Below, piece by piece: positions 8,556-18,720 of a stretch of DNA of 64,000 nt. Where the stretch lies: the NCBI GenBank assembly GCA_905221605.1, contig CAJNDS010001557.1, positions 1,479,501-1,543,500 of the forward strand. The letters are read 5' to 3'. The position numbers and the translations under genes are program-made. Position 1 is the stretch's first letter; each line of letters begins with the position of its first letter. The notes under the pieces are model-generated. The model was not told the origin of the DNA and searched no databases. It saw nothing but the letters and a program-made list of their open reading frames with translations. This stretch comes from Symbiodinium natans. Lineage: Eukaryota > Sar > Dinophyceae > Suessiales > Symbiodiniaceae.

Positions 8556-8585
8556 ATATTTAAAGGTATTTATAATAAATCAAAA

Positions 8586-8754
8586 ATGCGAAATAACAAA
8601 ATAAAAAAGATCAAATTAAATGTGGATATAAATAAATTATGTATGGGTTTACCAAATGAATTTTGTTTTTATTTCAAATATTGTCGTTCATTAAAATGTA
8701 ATGAAAAACCAAATTCTAAAATGTTAAAATTATTATTTACAAAATTAACACAAA
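8586..8754 (+). CDS. Casein kinase 1-like C-terminal lobe fragment (exon, 5' truncated)
   Basis: Reads KIKKIKLNVDINKLCMGLPN, then EFCFYFKYCRSLKCNEKPNS and KMLKLLFTKL. This matches the CK1-family region just before the end of the kinase domain: the LCKGLPxEF and YCRSLxFxxKPDYxxLxxLF pattern. The ATP-binding and catalytic lobes are absent; the fragment begins about 30 bp from the telomere array. It leaves with 1 base before a GTATTT 5' splice-like site. The AT-rich codons differ from every other gene in the window. Confidence 0.72.
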
Positions 8755-8958
8755 GTATTTTATCAAAATTATCCCATTTATGTGTGTGTCTGTCTTATAA
8801 CACTGTATACAAGTGTAAATTGTATAATTTTGATAAAATTAACACAAAATAGTTTATCAAAATTATCCAATTTATGTGTGTGTTTGTCTTATAACACTGT
8901 ATATAAGTGTAAATTGTATAATTTTGATAAAATTGACACAAAATATTTTAACAACAAG
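8755..8958 (+). repeat. Candidate CK1 intron holding two 94-bp units
   Basis: The motif CACTGTATA recurs at 8801 and 8895, exactly 94 bp apart. The segment opens GTATTT and closes ACAACAAG, and its removal keeps phase (1 base + 2 bases). The same 94-bp unit occurs four times in island 2 in the opposite orientation. Confidence 0.75.
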
Positions 8959-9101
8959 ATACAACGAATGATGGTGGGTCAACAAAAAGAAAATATGGTA
9001 ATGATCCAAATACTGTTAATATACAAGTTACAGCAAGACGAAATGAAAGAACGAATAACGGTGTATCAACAAGAGAACAAAACAAAAATCACAACTTTTA
9101 A
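8959..9101 (+). CDS. Candidate C-terminal tail exon of the CK1-like gene
   Basis: Enters with 2 bases, matching the kinase fragment, and stays open for 46 codons to TAA at 9099-9101. It reads TTNDGGSTKRKYGNDPNTVN, then IQVTARRNERTNNGVST. A low-complexity polar tail after the kinase domain is usual for CK1 proteins. The short kinase-end segment between LFTKL and this tail is missing, so the gene may be decayed. Confidence 0.5.
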
Positions 9102-9169
9102 AGTATTTTAATTTATTTTGTTTTTACAATGTTAATAGAATTTCTTTTCTTTTTTCTTTTGTTTTTTTG

Positions 9170-9455
9170 GAATTCATTCAATTTCAACGATATAACATTG
9201 AATTGTATCAATTTAATGACACAGTTGTACCGAATTCATTCAATTTCAACGATATATCATTGAATTGTATCAATTTAACGACACATTTGTATCGAATTCA
9301 TTCAATTTCAACGATATATCATTGAATTGTATCAATTTAACGACACAGTTGTATCGAATTCATTCAATTTCAACGATATATCATTGAATTGTATCAATTT
9401 AATGACACAGTTGTATCGAATTCATTCAATTTCAACGATATATCATTGAATTGTA
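9170..9455. repeat. 62-bp tandem repeat, about 4.6 copies
   Basis: GAATTCATTCAATTTCAACG recurs at 9170, 9232, 9294, 9356 and 9418, exactly 62 bp apart, with few differences between copies. Confidence 0.95.
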
Positions 9456-9950
9456 AGAAATTTATCAAGAAAGTTATCAGTCAAATTCTTAGAGAATTCT
9501 TAAGAAAATTATCAAAACAATCTTAAGAAAATTCTCACAAAAACCTTTAAAAAAACACCAACCAAATTCTTAGAAAATTCTTAAGAAATTTCTCAAAGAA
9601 AATTCTCAGTAAAATTCTTAAAAAAACTCTTTCATTAAATTTTTCTCAATTCAATATATGGCACACAGATTCAAAATTCATAAAGAAATAACAATTATAA
9701 CATCAATCATTAATCATTATCTATATATATATATATATTTAATGAAAACAATTCCATTATTCATTCGTATCAATAAAAATTAATTGCACAAAATTATATC
9801 AATTTTACTAATTAAAGTGAATATATCAATGAATTATATGTGTATGTTTACATATATGACACCGTACGTATATATATATATATATCACACTAAAATTGGA
9901 TTGAATGTGCATAAATTCACAGTGTTTTGGAGCATTGCTCCCGGAGCTAC

Positions 9951-10960
9951 TGCGTAGCCTTTGAGCCCTGAACGACAAGCTTAAACAACCCCAGAGACCG
10001 CACCGTAAACCCTAAACCAGCTCAAAGCCCCAAGGTCCTTTCGCTTTTCTGCGAAGGCCAGCGCCCTCCTTTGTCTTCGGTGTGTGGTTAAGGGTTTCGG
10101 GTTCGTTTCCCATCGTTTCCCGGGGTATCTTTTTGGCGTGTTTTGAGGATTTAGGGTTTTGGGATTAGGCAATCTGGGGGCTTCGGTCTTCTCTTCTTCA
10201 TGTCTTTGGGAGATCTTCGGGTGGTAGAGGTTGAGATGTTTAAGTTTCTGGTGTCTACGGGGCTTTGTGGCCTTCGGGGTCGTGTTTAGGGTACTAACGT
10301 GTAGTAGCTGTTGAGGCGATGGCCGGGTTTTGTTTGGACAGGATGGTCTAGGACTACGTTGGGTTGAGGGGTCATGCCCAACCCAGACCCCCTAAACCCA
10401 AACCTAGGGTGATGGTATAATTAGAGCGCTAGCCGTTTTGGGTTTAGAGCGCTAGCCGTTTCGGGTTTGGAATGAGCGCGAGCGGCTGAGCCAGCCGAGA
10501 TGTAGAAGGTTGTGCAACTGTGGCAGCCTTGAACCCAAAACCCAAAAACTGGAACAGAAGTCTTTGCACCCCACCCTAGACCTTAGATATCTCCAATAAG
10601 GGTTTAGGTTCAGAGAAACCCTAAGCCCTAAATTCAGAGTTTCAGCGCCCCAGAGCTGCCATAAAGTAGAACGACACGCTGACCCTAAGACCATGCACGG
10701 AGTGAGAGAACAATGGCGGTCAGGATAAGAACATGGCCAGGCCCTGACCCCGATCCCGCGACAGCCTAAAAGGCTAAACTCGAAGCCCCAACCCTTATAC
10801 GTCCTTACACGTTACACTACCGTTGTCCAGAACCCAAAATACTCCACGCGATGCTGCTAAACCAACCACGCTGCGCTATACATCAGTGTACCGTTCTGTG
10901 ATAAATTACGTAAGCTGTCTCCAACTGTCGTTGATGGATGAGTGGATGTTTTGTACATAG
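9951..10960. other. Unique sequence with decayed heptamers, no gene called
   Basis: Mostly unique sequence. Open frames on the - strand (9981-10172, 10452-10694) run through decayed repeats and have no motifs. GAGCGCTAGCCGTTT occurs twice near 10425 and 10447. Confidence 0.45.
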
Positions 10961-11112
10961 GGAGTTTCAGCAACTCACCGTCTCATGTTCTTCCGTTCTC
11001 TCGGCGGTTCTTTTTCCGTGGAGGCAAAAACCAAGGCTATCGCTGTAGCACGCAGGGACAAGCGCCACGTGCCCAGTTGCTGCGTGTTTTAAGGAGGAGG
11101 CTGAGGAACTGA
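10961..11112 (+). CDS. Candidate terminal exon
   Basis: After TACATAG, the open frame enters with 2 bases and reads SFSNSPSHVLPFSRRFFFRG, then GKNQGYRCSTQGQAPRAQLL, ending in TGA at 11110-11112. Arg-rich C-terminus. A competing frame is open for most of the length, so the call is tentative. Confidence 0.35.
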
Positions 11113-11195
11113 GTTTGAGCAAGGGTTTTTGGTGCTAGAGTCTTGTACGGGTTCACAGCCAGGGCTGTGGAGTTCTGGGTGTGTTTTTCCTGCAG

Positions 11196-11366
11196 TGCTA
11201 CAGGGCTGCCCAAGGTATTTCACAGGATTGCAAGAGGATGTTCTACAGAACAGCAGAGTGTAAGTGCAACATTGGACCATGTGGCAGCCTTTCAACCCGG
11301 GTCCATCGGCTCGCAACCTTAGGATGGCCTGGAATCGAGGCATTGTCTGAGGGTTCTCAGGGATAA
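11196..11366 (+). CDS. Candidate terminal exon, Cys-rich
   Basis: Preceded by a strong pyrimidine tract and acceptor (TGTTTTTCCTGCAG). Phase 0 reads CYRAAQGISQDCKRMFYRTA, then ECKCNIGPCGSLSTRVHRLA and GWPGIEALSEGSQG, ending TAA at 11364-11366. A GTAAGTGC inside (about 11262) could be a 5' splice site, giving a shorter exon. The product is not recognised. Confidence 0.5.
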   Translation, partial: CYRAAQGISQDCKRMFYRTAECKCNIGPCGSLSTRVHRLATLGWPGIEALSEGSQG

Positions 11367-12175
11367 GGGCCTGGTCAGGGTTTCATGTTGAGTATTGTGG
11401 AGTTTAGGGTGATGGATGCTTTGGGTGGGGGTGCAAGTTTTCAACGTTTTGGGATTCGGGTTTAGGTTTTAAGGTCATAGGGTCCAGGTTTAGGGTGGCA
11501 TAGGTGAGGGCTTGGGGCTTCCAGGGGGGGCGCTGAAGCGCCGTTAGGGCTGCGGGTGTAGGTGTTTAAGCTTGTGTGTTAACAATTTGGTTGGGGTTCA
11601 GCATTCTCACGGCTTCAGTTTAGTTTTGAGGTTGGGGTCTAGGGGTGTTCAATCTGAGTTCGTTGGATTGAAAAGGTTAGGATTGGATTTTGAGGGCTAG
11701 GATTTACCGTAAGTAAACAATGATCCTAACCCCTTAATAACCCGCTGGAGCGCCCTGAAAAGCTGCAAGATTACCTCAAGAAACCCGCCACAACGGGGTG
11801 CCAGGATGGCGCTGGAGTTTAGAGCCAGGCATAGGGATTCTTATGTGTTTGTCAAGGGACACTCTAGGCCTTATGGACAAACCCCAAACCCTATGGTTAT
11901 CCATAAGCCCTAGGGCGTTCTGGGTTTAGGAACCCTAAGCCCTAAACCCTAAACTCTTTGGGGTTTAGGGCCGATCCCTTGCGCAGGTCCTGAGCCTGCG
12001 GGATCAGACGGTCTGGAAGCCACTTTGTTGCCATTGGTCCTAACCCCCAAACCTAACCCTAAACCCTAAACCCCTAAACCCTAAACCCTAATGTTGCACC
12101 CACTAAAGCGGGCATAGTGGGGCCCCCCCTCGTGAAAGTATTTCCTGGGTTATTCAGGACACGTTTGGCGGAGTG
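11367..12175. other. Spacer with decayed arrays
   Basis: Unique sequence with scattered degenerate units and two short CCCTAAA clusters near 11931-11955 and 12053-12092. No coding segment was seen. Confidence 0.5.
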
Positions 12176-12426
12176 CGGTGGGATTCTCCATAAGTCAAAT
12201 CGTTCGGGCGTCGAAAGAAAAATTCGTGCAGCGTGCTTTTACAATTTTACACTCCTATGAACTCTCCGTATTACATCAAAATCACATACATATATATATA
12301 TATATGGGTACACGCCTATCCCCCCCCTACCTTTTCTGCAATTTCTGTCTTTTGCACTTTGTCTGCGCTCGATGTTTTTCGTTACGTGTGCCAATGCACC
12401 AATACAATAATGCACCAACGTACCAC

Positions 12427-12700
12427 TGTCCAAACCATTTCGGCTCATGGTTGGGACAAGACCCCAACCGCACCAACGTACCAACGTCCCAATCATTTGG
12501 GCCCATGATTGGGACAAGAACCCACCCGCACCAACGTACCAACGTCCCAACCATTTCGGCCCATGATTGGGACAAGAACCCAGCCGCACCAACGTACCAA
12601 CGTCCCAATCATTTCGGCCCATGATTGGGACAAGAACCCAACCGCACCAACGTACCAACGTCCCAATCATTTCGGCCCATGATTGGGACATAGCATGAAC
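12427..12700. repeat. 58-bp tandem repeat
   Basis: CGTCCCAA with the flanking CATTTCGGCCCATGATTGGG recurs at 12485, 12543, 12601 and 12659, exactly 58 bp apart. Each unit contains a short palindrome (CCAATCAT ... ATGATTGG). Confidence 0.95.
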
Positions 12701-12713
12701 CAATGAAGAACCG

Positions 12714-13200
12714 ATGTACCAATGTACCAATGTACCAATGTACCAATGTACCAATGTACCAATGCACCAATCATTTCGGCCCATGATTGGTACACAAGAT
12801 GAACCAATGTACCAATGTACCAATGTACCAATGTACCAATGTACCAATGTACCAATGTACCAATGTACCAATGTACCAATGTACCAATCATTTCGGCCCA
12901 TGATTGGTACATAGGATGAACCAAAGTACCAATGCACCAATCATTTCGGCCCATGATTGGTACATAGGATGTTAGTACCAATCATGGGCCGAAATCATTG
13001 GTACATTGGTACATTGGTACATTGGTACATTGGTACATTGGTACATTGGTACATTGGGTTGCGGGTCGTCTTTGTTCCAATCATGGGCCGAAATCATTGG
13101 TACATTGGTACATTGGTACATTGGGTCATGGGTCGTCCTTTGTACCAACCGTGGGCCGAAAACATTGGTACATTGGTACATTGGTTCATTGGTTCTTTGG
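12714..13200. repeat. 8-bp minisatellite (GTACCAAT) arranged as a large palindrome
   Basis: Blocks of GTACCAAT before 12960 and of ATTGGTAC after 12990 are mirror images. At the centre a 27-bp stretch at 12937-12963 is exactly reverse-complemented at 12974-13000, with a 10-base loop. Open frames here (MYQCTNVP, VHWYIGTL) are just translations of the repeat. Confidence 0.95.
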
Positions 13201-13235
13201 TTCGTCGCTGCATTGGCACTGGCAGTGAACCCTAA

Positions 13236-13800
13236 ACCCTCTGTGTATGTATGTAGGGTGTATGTGTTGTATGAAAAGGTGGAACTTCTACCCACATAGT
13301 GTAGGTATATTATTGTATTACATGTAGGCCCCACGGAAACGAGAACAAAGTCCTAAACCGTATTCGTCCTCCTGCCCAGGTAGCACAAAGTCAACACCAA
13401 CTTCATCGTTTTATATTTTTTGTTGGGAAGCGGCGTTTATAAACAGGGTGGGTGTTTATAAACAGGTGTTATATGTATTATTTTCTGATTATTGTATATT
13501 CAATACTCATTAGATCTTTTCTTTGATCAACGCCACATACGCCCCAGGTGGTCCCAGGAAATAGTGAAAAGATATTTGCTCACGGTATTCTCGCGTCCCC
13601 GAGGCTTCTAGTCAAAGATATTTCGCATCACCCTATGCGTCCGAATACTTCCTAGTCTTATGGCTCGAGGCTTACCATCCTTCCTTCTCCATTATCTGTA
13701 TTTGGTATCTATATACACACATGATGTGGGTACTAATTTTTCGTTTGCATTTCCACATGAGGCAGGCCCTACGCTGTACAAACATAGGCGTAACCCTATG
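13236..13800. other. Unique spacer
   Basis: No telomere arrays, no open coding segment and no known element. GTTTATAAACAG is repeated at about 13435 and 13453. Confidence 0.5.
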
Positions 13801-13801
13801 G

Positions 13802-14031
13802 GAATTAAGCTTTAGGGGCTGACGCCTCAAGCGCTCTAAGCCTTAAACCTTTAAGGTTCAAACTCTATAGGCAGGGTTCAACCCCATGTCAGGGCTTTAG
13901 AGATAAACCCTGAAACACCCTAAGCCTCTAAACCCTATAGGGTTTGAAGGCTTAAATGCCTAAGCCTGAGGCTTAAATTCCTAAACTTTATATGCATTTA
14001 AACCTAAGAGTCTGGGCATTTATACCTTCAG
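13802..14031. repeat. Long direct repeat, copy 1 (about 230 bp)
   Basis: From GAATTAAGCTTTAGG to TTATACCTTCAG, nearly identical to 14482-14707. Rich in small palindromes of CCTATAGG and CCTTTAAGG type. Confidence 0.93.
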
Positions 14032-14481
14032 CGCCTATAGGCCTTTAGGGTTTAAACCTTTGAACCTCTTCGAGCCCTATAGGGTTTAAGCCTTTGAACT
14101 TGTAGAGCCCTATAGGGCTTTGTACGTAGGACCTTTAGGGTCTATGTGAATATTCTCTGGGGGGGGGGGGGGGTATAGTATTAATAATATACATAATCTT
14201 TATGATTATAATATATTAATACTATTAATCATATTGGGAGTATTCGTAGTATTAATATAGCACTAATAGTATTAATAATATTCCTAGTATTTAAAATATT
14301 AATACCATTACTAGTAAAAGTAGTATGAATATAGTAATCGAAGTATTCAAAATATTAATAGTACTTATAAAAATAATACTATTAATATTATTAATGCTAT
14401 CAATATTATCAATAGTATAAATAATATGAAAAGTACTAATAGAATTAATACTATGATTAGTAGTAATCGTATTAATAGCAT
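14032..14481. repeat. G15 tract and AT-rich (AGTATTAAT)-like sequence between the direct repeats
   Basis: A G-run at about 14159-14173 is followed by 300 bp of ATTAATA/AGTATT-rich sequence, enclosed by the two direct repeats. Confidence 0.85.
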
Positions 14482-14707
14482 GAATTAAGCTTTAGGGCTG
14501 ACGCCTCAAGCCTTCTAAGCCTTAAACCTTTAAGGTTCGAACTCTATAGGCAGGGCTCAACCCCATGTCAGGGCTTTAGAGATAAACCCTGAAAAACCCT
14601 AAGCCTTTAAACCCAGGGTTTGAAGGCTTAAATGCCTAAGCCTGAGGCTTAAATTCCTAAACTTTATATGCATTTAAACCTAAGAGTCTGGGCATTTATA
14701 CCTTCAG
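14482..14707. repeat. Long direct repeat, copy 2 (about 226 bp)
   Basis: Second copy, with small indels. Its right end joins directly to AT-rich island 2. Confidence 0.93.
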
Positions 14708-14895
14708 TGAGCATCAAATAATTGAACACAAATTATTGCAAATACTAAATTTAGCATTCGTATTATAAATATATATGATATTACTAAAAAAAATTCTAAT
14801 ATATTCCAACCATCATAAAAATAGCCAACATCATTATCTTTTTGTTTTAGCTTGATCACTCTATATTTAATCATTTTATCTTCATTTATTTTCAT
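14704..14895 (-). pseudogene. Channel-like transmembrane fragment (possibly polycystin family)
   Basis: On the - strand the frame reads KQKDNDVGYFYDGWNILEFF, then LVISYIFIIRMLNLVFAIIC. The YFxDxWNxLE motif followed by a hydrophobic helix resembles the polycystin-type transmembrane region, but other voltage-gated-like channels have similar motifs. It is cut off by the direct repeat at its 3' side, so only about 60 residues remain. AT-rich codons match island 1 and the G-alpha fragment. Confidence 0.35.
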
Positions 14896-15070
14896 ATTTT
14901 GTGGTTTTGTTTCTTCTTTTCTTGTTGTGTTTTTACGTCAACTTTTCTTTGACCTTTTGTTTCAATTTTTTCATCAAAAATAGGTTTCAACTCAACTTGA
15001 ATTGTATTGTATTTAATACCATTCATCACTTTTTTTGTTGAATCATTGATTTCCCATTTTTATTATACAC

Positions 15071-15420
15071 TTTACACTTATATACAGTGTTATAAGACAG
15101 ACACACACATAAATTGGATAATTATGATAAAATATTTTGTGTTAATTTTATCAAAATTGTACAATTTGCACTTATATACAGTGTTATAAGACAGACACAC
15201 ACATAAATTGGATAATTTTGATAAAATGTTCTGTGTTAATTTTATCAAAATTATACAATTTACACTTATATACAGTGTTATAAGACAGACACACACATAA
15301 ATTGGATAATTTTGATAAAATATTTTGTGTTAATTTTTTCAAAATTTTACAATTTACACTTATATACAGTGTTATAAGACAGACACACACATAAATTGGA
15401 TAATTTTGATAAGATATTGG
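15071..15420 (-). repeat. 94-bp tandem repeat, four units
   Basis: CAGTGTTATAAGACAGACAC begins at 15085, 15179, 15273 and 15367, spacing exactly 94 bp. Each unit contains an inverted pair, ATTTTGATAAAAT and ATTTTATCAAAAT, about 10 bases apart. It is the same unit as in island 1, reverse-complemented, and lies just downstream (- strand sense) of the G-alpha fragment. Confidence 0.95.
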
Positions 15421-15433
15421 TCTTCTTATAAAT

Positions 15434-15720
15434 TTATTTGTTTTTAAAAATATTTTTATAATATATTGCACATTCATTTCTATTATGTGGATCACCATTA
15501 TATTCACTAAAACATGGTGCAACTGTAATTGGTACACTTTTAATTTTTTCATCAAATAAATCCGATTTATTTAAAAATAATATAAATGGTGTGGTTTTTA
15601 ATAAATCTGAATTAACTTGTTCATCAAATACCTCTAATGTTCAACGTTAACTAACTTAACTTCACCATCTACCAATTCATCATAACAAAACAATGATACA
15701 ACAAATGTCACAGCATTCAC
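15434..15720 (-). pseudogene. Heterotrimeric G-protein alpha subunit fragment, one frameshift
   Basis: On the - strand, 15637-15434 reads LEVFDEQVNSDLLKTTPFIL, then FLNKSDLFDEKIKSVPITVA and CFSEYNGDPHNRNECAIYYK, with the guanine-specificity motif NKSD in the right setting for G-alpha (ILFLNKxDLFxEKI). Upstream, in a frame one base off, VNAVTFVVSLFCYDELVDGE matches the preceding strand and switch region. The gene is cut at a telomere-repeat junction at 15720 and reaches TAA at 15436-15434 beside the 94-bp array. The nucleotide-binding P-loop and the C-terminal helix are absent. Confidence 0.72.
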
Positions 15721-18289
15721 CCTATAGGGTTAGGGTTTAGGGCTGCTGCCTTTTGTTTGTGACTGCACTTGGATCCAAAAGTGGGGGCACCCTGCTGATT
15801 CCCCATAGAGGTGGCCTTTGTGGTTCGGTTACCGTGGGAAAGTTCTTCAAGCCAACAAGGGCTACCCTGCTTTCTCCTTAAAGTCAAAAGCGGGATTTGG
15901 GGTTTGGGGTTTGGGGTTTAATGCTTTCTTGCTGGAAGCAATTCGACACCTTCGGGGTTCCGGATGACAGGTTGATGGGCTGTGTGGGGTTCGGGGTTGC
16001 TTATCGGGCTTGGGTTTCTTGCAGGGATTCTGGCTTTCGGCTCATAGGGTTTGAGGGGTTTAGGGCTTGATGAGGCTTTGGAGGTTTTAGGCTTTAGCGC
16101 ACTGAAACACCAAGCTTGCGGTGGTTTCCGGATTTCTGTTTGGGGGGGTTTAAGGTCCAGGGTTTGTGGTGGTTAGGGGATTTGGAGGTTAGATGTCGCG
16201 CCACCACCTGCGATTCATTTCGCGGGTCAAGTCGGGGGTCTGGGCCGGCCCAGTAAAACCTAACTTTATTGGGGAATGACAGGATTGAATAATCGGGACC
16301 TCATCGAACAAGTGTGAGGTTCAGGAGTTCAGGGCTCAGAGACCCGAAACCTAAAGCCCGTGAACTCTAACCTCTAACCCGCGAAGTAGATCCCTAAACC
16401 CCCATACATCCCAGAATCATTTGTATACTTGGAGTGTTGGAGATTTTCCCAGACCCTAAGCCCTACGCCCTAAACCGGAAACCCTATAGACCCTAGGCCC
16501 TACAACCTGGGTTAAATTAAATCAAGCGACGGCAGGGTGCCAAGGGCGGCAGCGATCCCTCCGGAAAGAGGCCCGGAAAAAAACGAAAGAAACCCTACAA
16601 AGGGTGGGAAGGGTTACGATGATAGTCGTAGAGATTGTCGAACAGGTCATGTGGTGCCCAAGGCTGGGCAATGTGGAGTTTTGGGTTTAGGGTTTAGGGT
16701 TTAGTGTCTGAAAGACCTTATTCCCGGTCAATATAATGTGCCCACCCCTTGCCCGCCCCAACACTCACAAGTAGAGTGTGCGGTGGGGTAAGGACGCACG
16801 CCGGCAAGGCGCCTTAAGGGCTGCAGCTCACTACGCATAGGGTTTAGGGTTGAGTAGTGAGGGTTTAGGGTTCAGGGTTTAGGGGTTAAGGGGTTTACGA
16901 CCCAAAGCTGCTTTGAGGTTGAGTCTCTCTGCGATGCCTGCGCATGCTAACCTCAACCCCGAGCTGCCGAAGCCTACGCGAACCCTGAAGCCTTAACCCA
17001 AAAAGCCCCCATATTCCCTAAACAACGCAGGAACCTGGAAAAATTCTAGTAACATGACTCCGAGTATTATGCTAGACCGCTTACTTGTATCATAACAATA
17101 TGCAGTTGCAGGCCAGCTTAAGACGCGTAATCCCGCACTGCAAACCCTCCTCGATCGCTTCTCCGTTTTCGCGGTCGTGCGAACACTGCCCTGCCTATGT
17201 ATGGTAAGCATCTCCTGTGTCTTTAAAATGTAGAAGTGCTGCCCACAGCCTCCGGCATTTCCCCAAATGGAGACTCCCTTGTATACCCCAAGATAGCGTA
17301 CCGGATCGCCCCCCCCCCCCCCCCCCCCCCCTTAAACCCTAAACCCTAACCCGGTTCCCGAAACCCTAAACCCTAAACCCCTAAACCCTAACCCCCTCCA
17401 CCGCCCCCACATTCCCCGCCCCCCAAAACCCAAGCTCCAAAAAGCCCTACCAGCCCAGCGGCAGCCCCCTAAAAAGCCTTGTCCAGGCCGGGGTTTAGGG
17501 TTTAGTGTGTTTAGGGTTTAGGATTAGGGTTTAAGGGTTCCCCATAAACTCCGGTAAGCTCCGACCCTACAAATCCTGAACTCTACGGACCCTGTGAGAG
17601 CCCTAAATTCTTCAGCATTTTCCGAACCCAAGACCCTTGGACCCTAGACTTAAACTCCTACACCCTTGAGCCTGAAACTCCTGAGCCCTGAATCAGAGAA
17701 TCCCCCGAACAGGCCTATACGTGGCTGGACCTCCCCAGAGGGCTTTTGGCTGAAGGTTCGGGGGGGGGGGGGGGGAGGGTTGTTTAGGGCTTCGGCGGAC
17801 TTGCGGTTAGGGTTTAGGGTTTAGGGTTTAGGGTTTAGGGTTTAGGCTTTGGGGTTTGGGGGTTTGGGGGTTTAGGGTTTAGGGTTTAGGGTTTAGGGTT
17901 TAGGGTTTAGGGTTTAGGGTTTAGGGAGAAGTGCAGGGAGCACAGCTCAAAAGAAAGGTTGGCAACCGAGGCCTCAGGGTAGCTACCGCTTCCAACGAAT
18001 TCTGGACGACCAACCACCAGGGCCCAACAGTTTCTTAGACCCGGAACTTCCCAGACTGCTCCAACAACGGAGTATCCCCAAACCTGTAGATGGCGAATCC
18101 TTTCTTAGGTGCTTTAGGGAACCCGAACCACGAATCCCAAACCTTAACCCCAAACCCCGAACCCTAAACCCTCAACCTTAAACCCAAACCCCGAACTTGT
18201 AAGCCACAAACCCTATAGACCTTGGAAGTTCTGGGGAGTAGCCCTAAACCCTAAACCCTAAACCCCCAACCCCCTAGTGCCTTGTAAAG
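15721..18289. other. Long stretch with short arrays, no confident coding segment
   Basis: Contains short TTTAGGG/CCCTAAA clusters (16679-16705, 17331-17395, 17811-17925), a C22 tract near 17310-17331 and a G15 tract near 17760. A possible coding scrap at 15812-15890 was not firm enough to call. A 72-codon - strand frame at 16993-17211 has no motif. Confidence 0.45.
17811..17925 (+). repeat. Telomere-like TTTAGGG array
   Basis: About 15 units with a short TTTGGGG interruption. Confidence 0.96.
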
Positions 18290-18354
18290 GATGCGAAGGG
18301 CAAGTTCCAGCTTTGCGGCGACCTGGAACCAGCACCCCGGCAGCGGGCTTCAGG
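18290..18354 (+). CDS. Candidate exon
   Basis: Preceded by CCCTAAACCCCCAACCCCC and a GTAAAG acceptor, followed by GTTTAGGG. Phase 0 in, 2 bases out. It reads DAKGKFQLCGDLEPAPRQR. Clean G/C third positions. Confidence 0.5.
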
Positions 18355-18500
18355 GTTTAGGGTTGAGGGCTTAGGGTTTAAAGGGTTTAGGGTTTGGGGT
18401 TTAAAAGGTGTAGGGTTTAGGGTTTAGGGTTTAGGGCCTAAAGGGTTTAGGGTTTAGGGTGTAGGGTTTAGGGGTTTGGGGCATAGGGTTTAGGGCAGGT
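18355..18500 (+). repeat. Degenerate TTTAGGG array
   Basis: TTTAGGG mixed with TTGAGGG, TGTAGGG and TTAAAGGG variants. Confidence 0.88.
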
Positions 18501-18600
18501 TGCTTAAGAATCCTAGTTGTTGTTGGTGATCGCAACCTACAAGTAGATATGCTTTGAGCTTCCAAAAAGACTAGGACTAGGTTTTGAGGCACCACGAAGA

Positions 18601-18720
18601 TTGAAACCCTAAACCCCAAGCCCTAGACCCCAAACCCTAAACCCTAAACCCTAAACCCTAAACCCTAAACCCCAAACCCTAAAACCCCAAACCCTAAACC
18701 CCCAACCCTAAACCCTCAAC
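18601..18720 (-). repeat. CCCTAAA array with CCCCAAA variants
   Basis: About 17 units. Confidence 0.95.

Larger units (their letters stand above)
8556..9950. other. AT-rich island 1
   Basis: About 1.4 kb of very AT-rich DNA inside an otherwise GC-balanced region. It contains a casein kinase 1-like fragment, two units of a 94-bp repeat, a 62-bp tandem repeat and AT microsatellites. Its left edge is a TTTAGGG array. Composition suggests origin from a different, AT-rich genome. Confidence 0.85.
14708..15720. other. AT-rich island 2
   Basis: About 1 kb of AT-rich DNA bounded on the left by a long direct repeat and on the right by a telomere-like sequence (TAGGGTTAGGGTTTAGGG). It carries gene fragments on the - strand and four 94-bp units. 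Confidence 0.85.

Noticed and set aside
8556-9950. Organelle DNA as the source of the AT-rich islands
   Set aside because: The recognisable fragments (casein kinase 1, G-alpha) are nuclear eukaryotic genes, with intron-like structure.
12427-12700. CRISPR-like array of 58-bp spacing
   Set aside because: Whole units are repeated without variable spacers, in a eukaryotic setting with no cas genes.
12239-13334. Several overlapping 'proteins' of VHWYIGTLVHW or MYQCTNVPMYQ type on both strands
   Set aside because: They are translations of the 8-bp and 58-bp repeats in all frames; no independent coding evidence.
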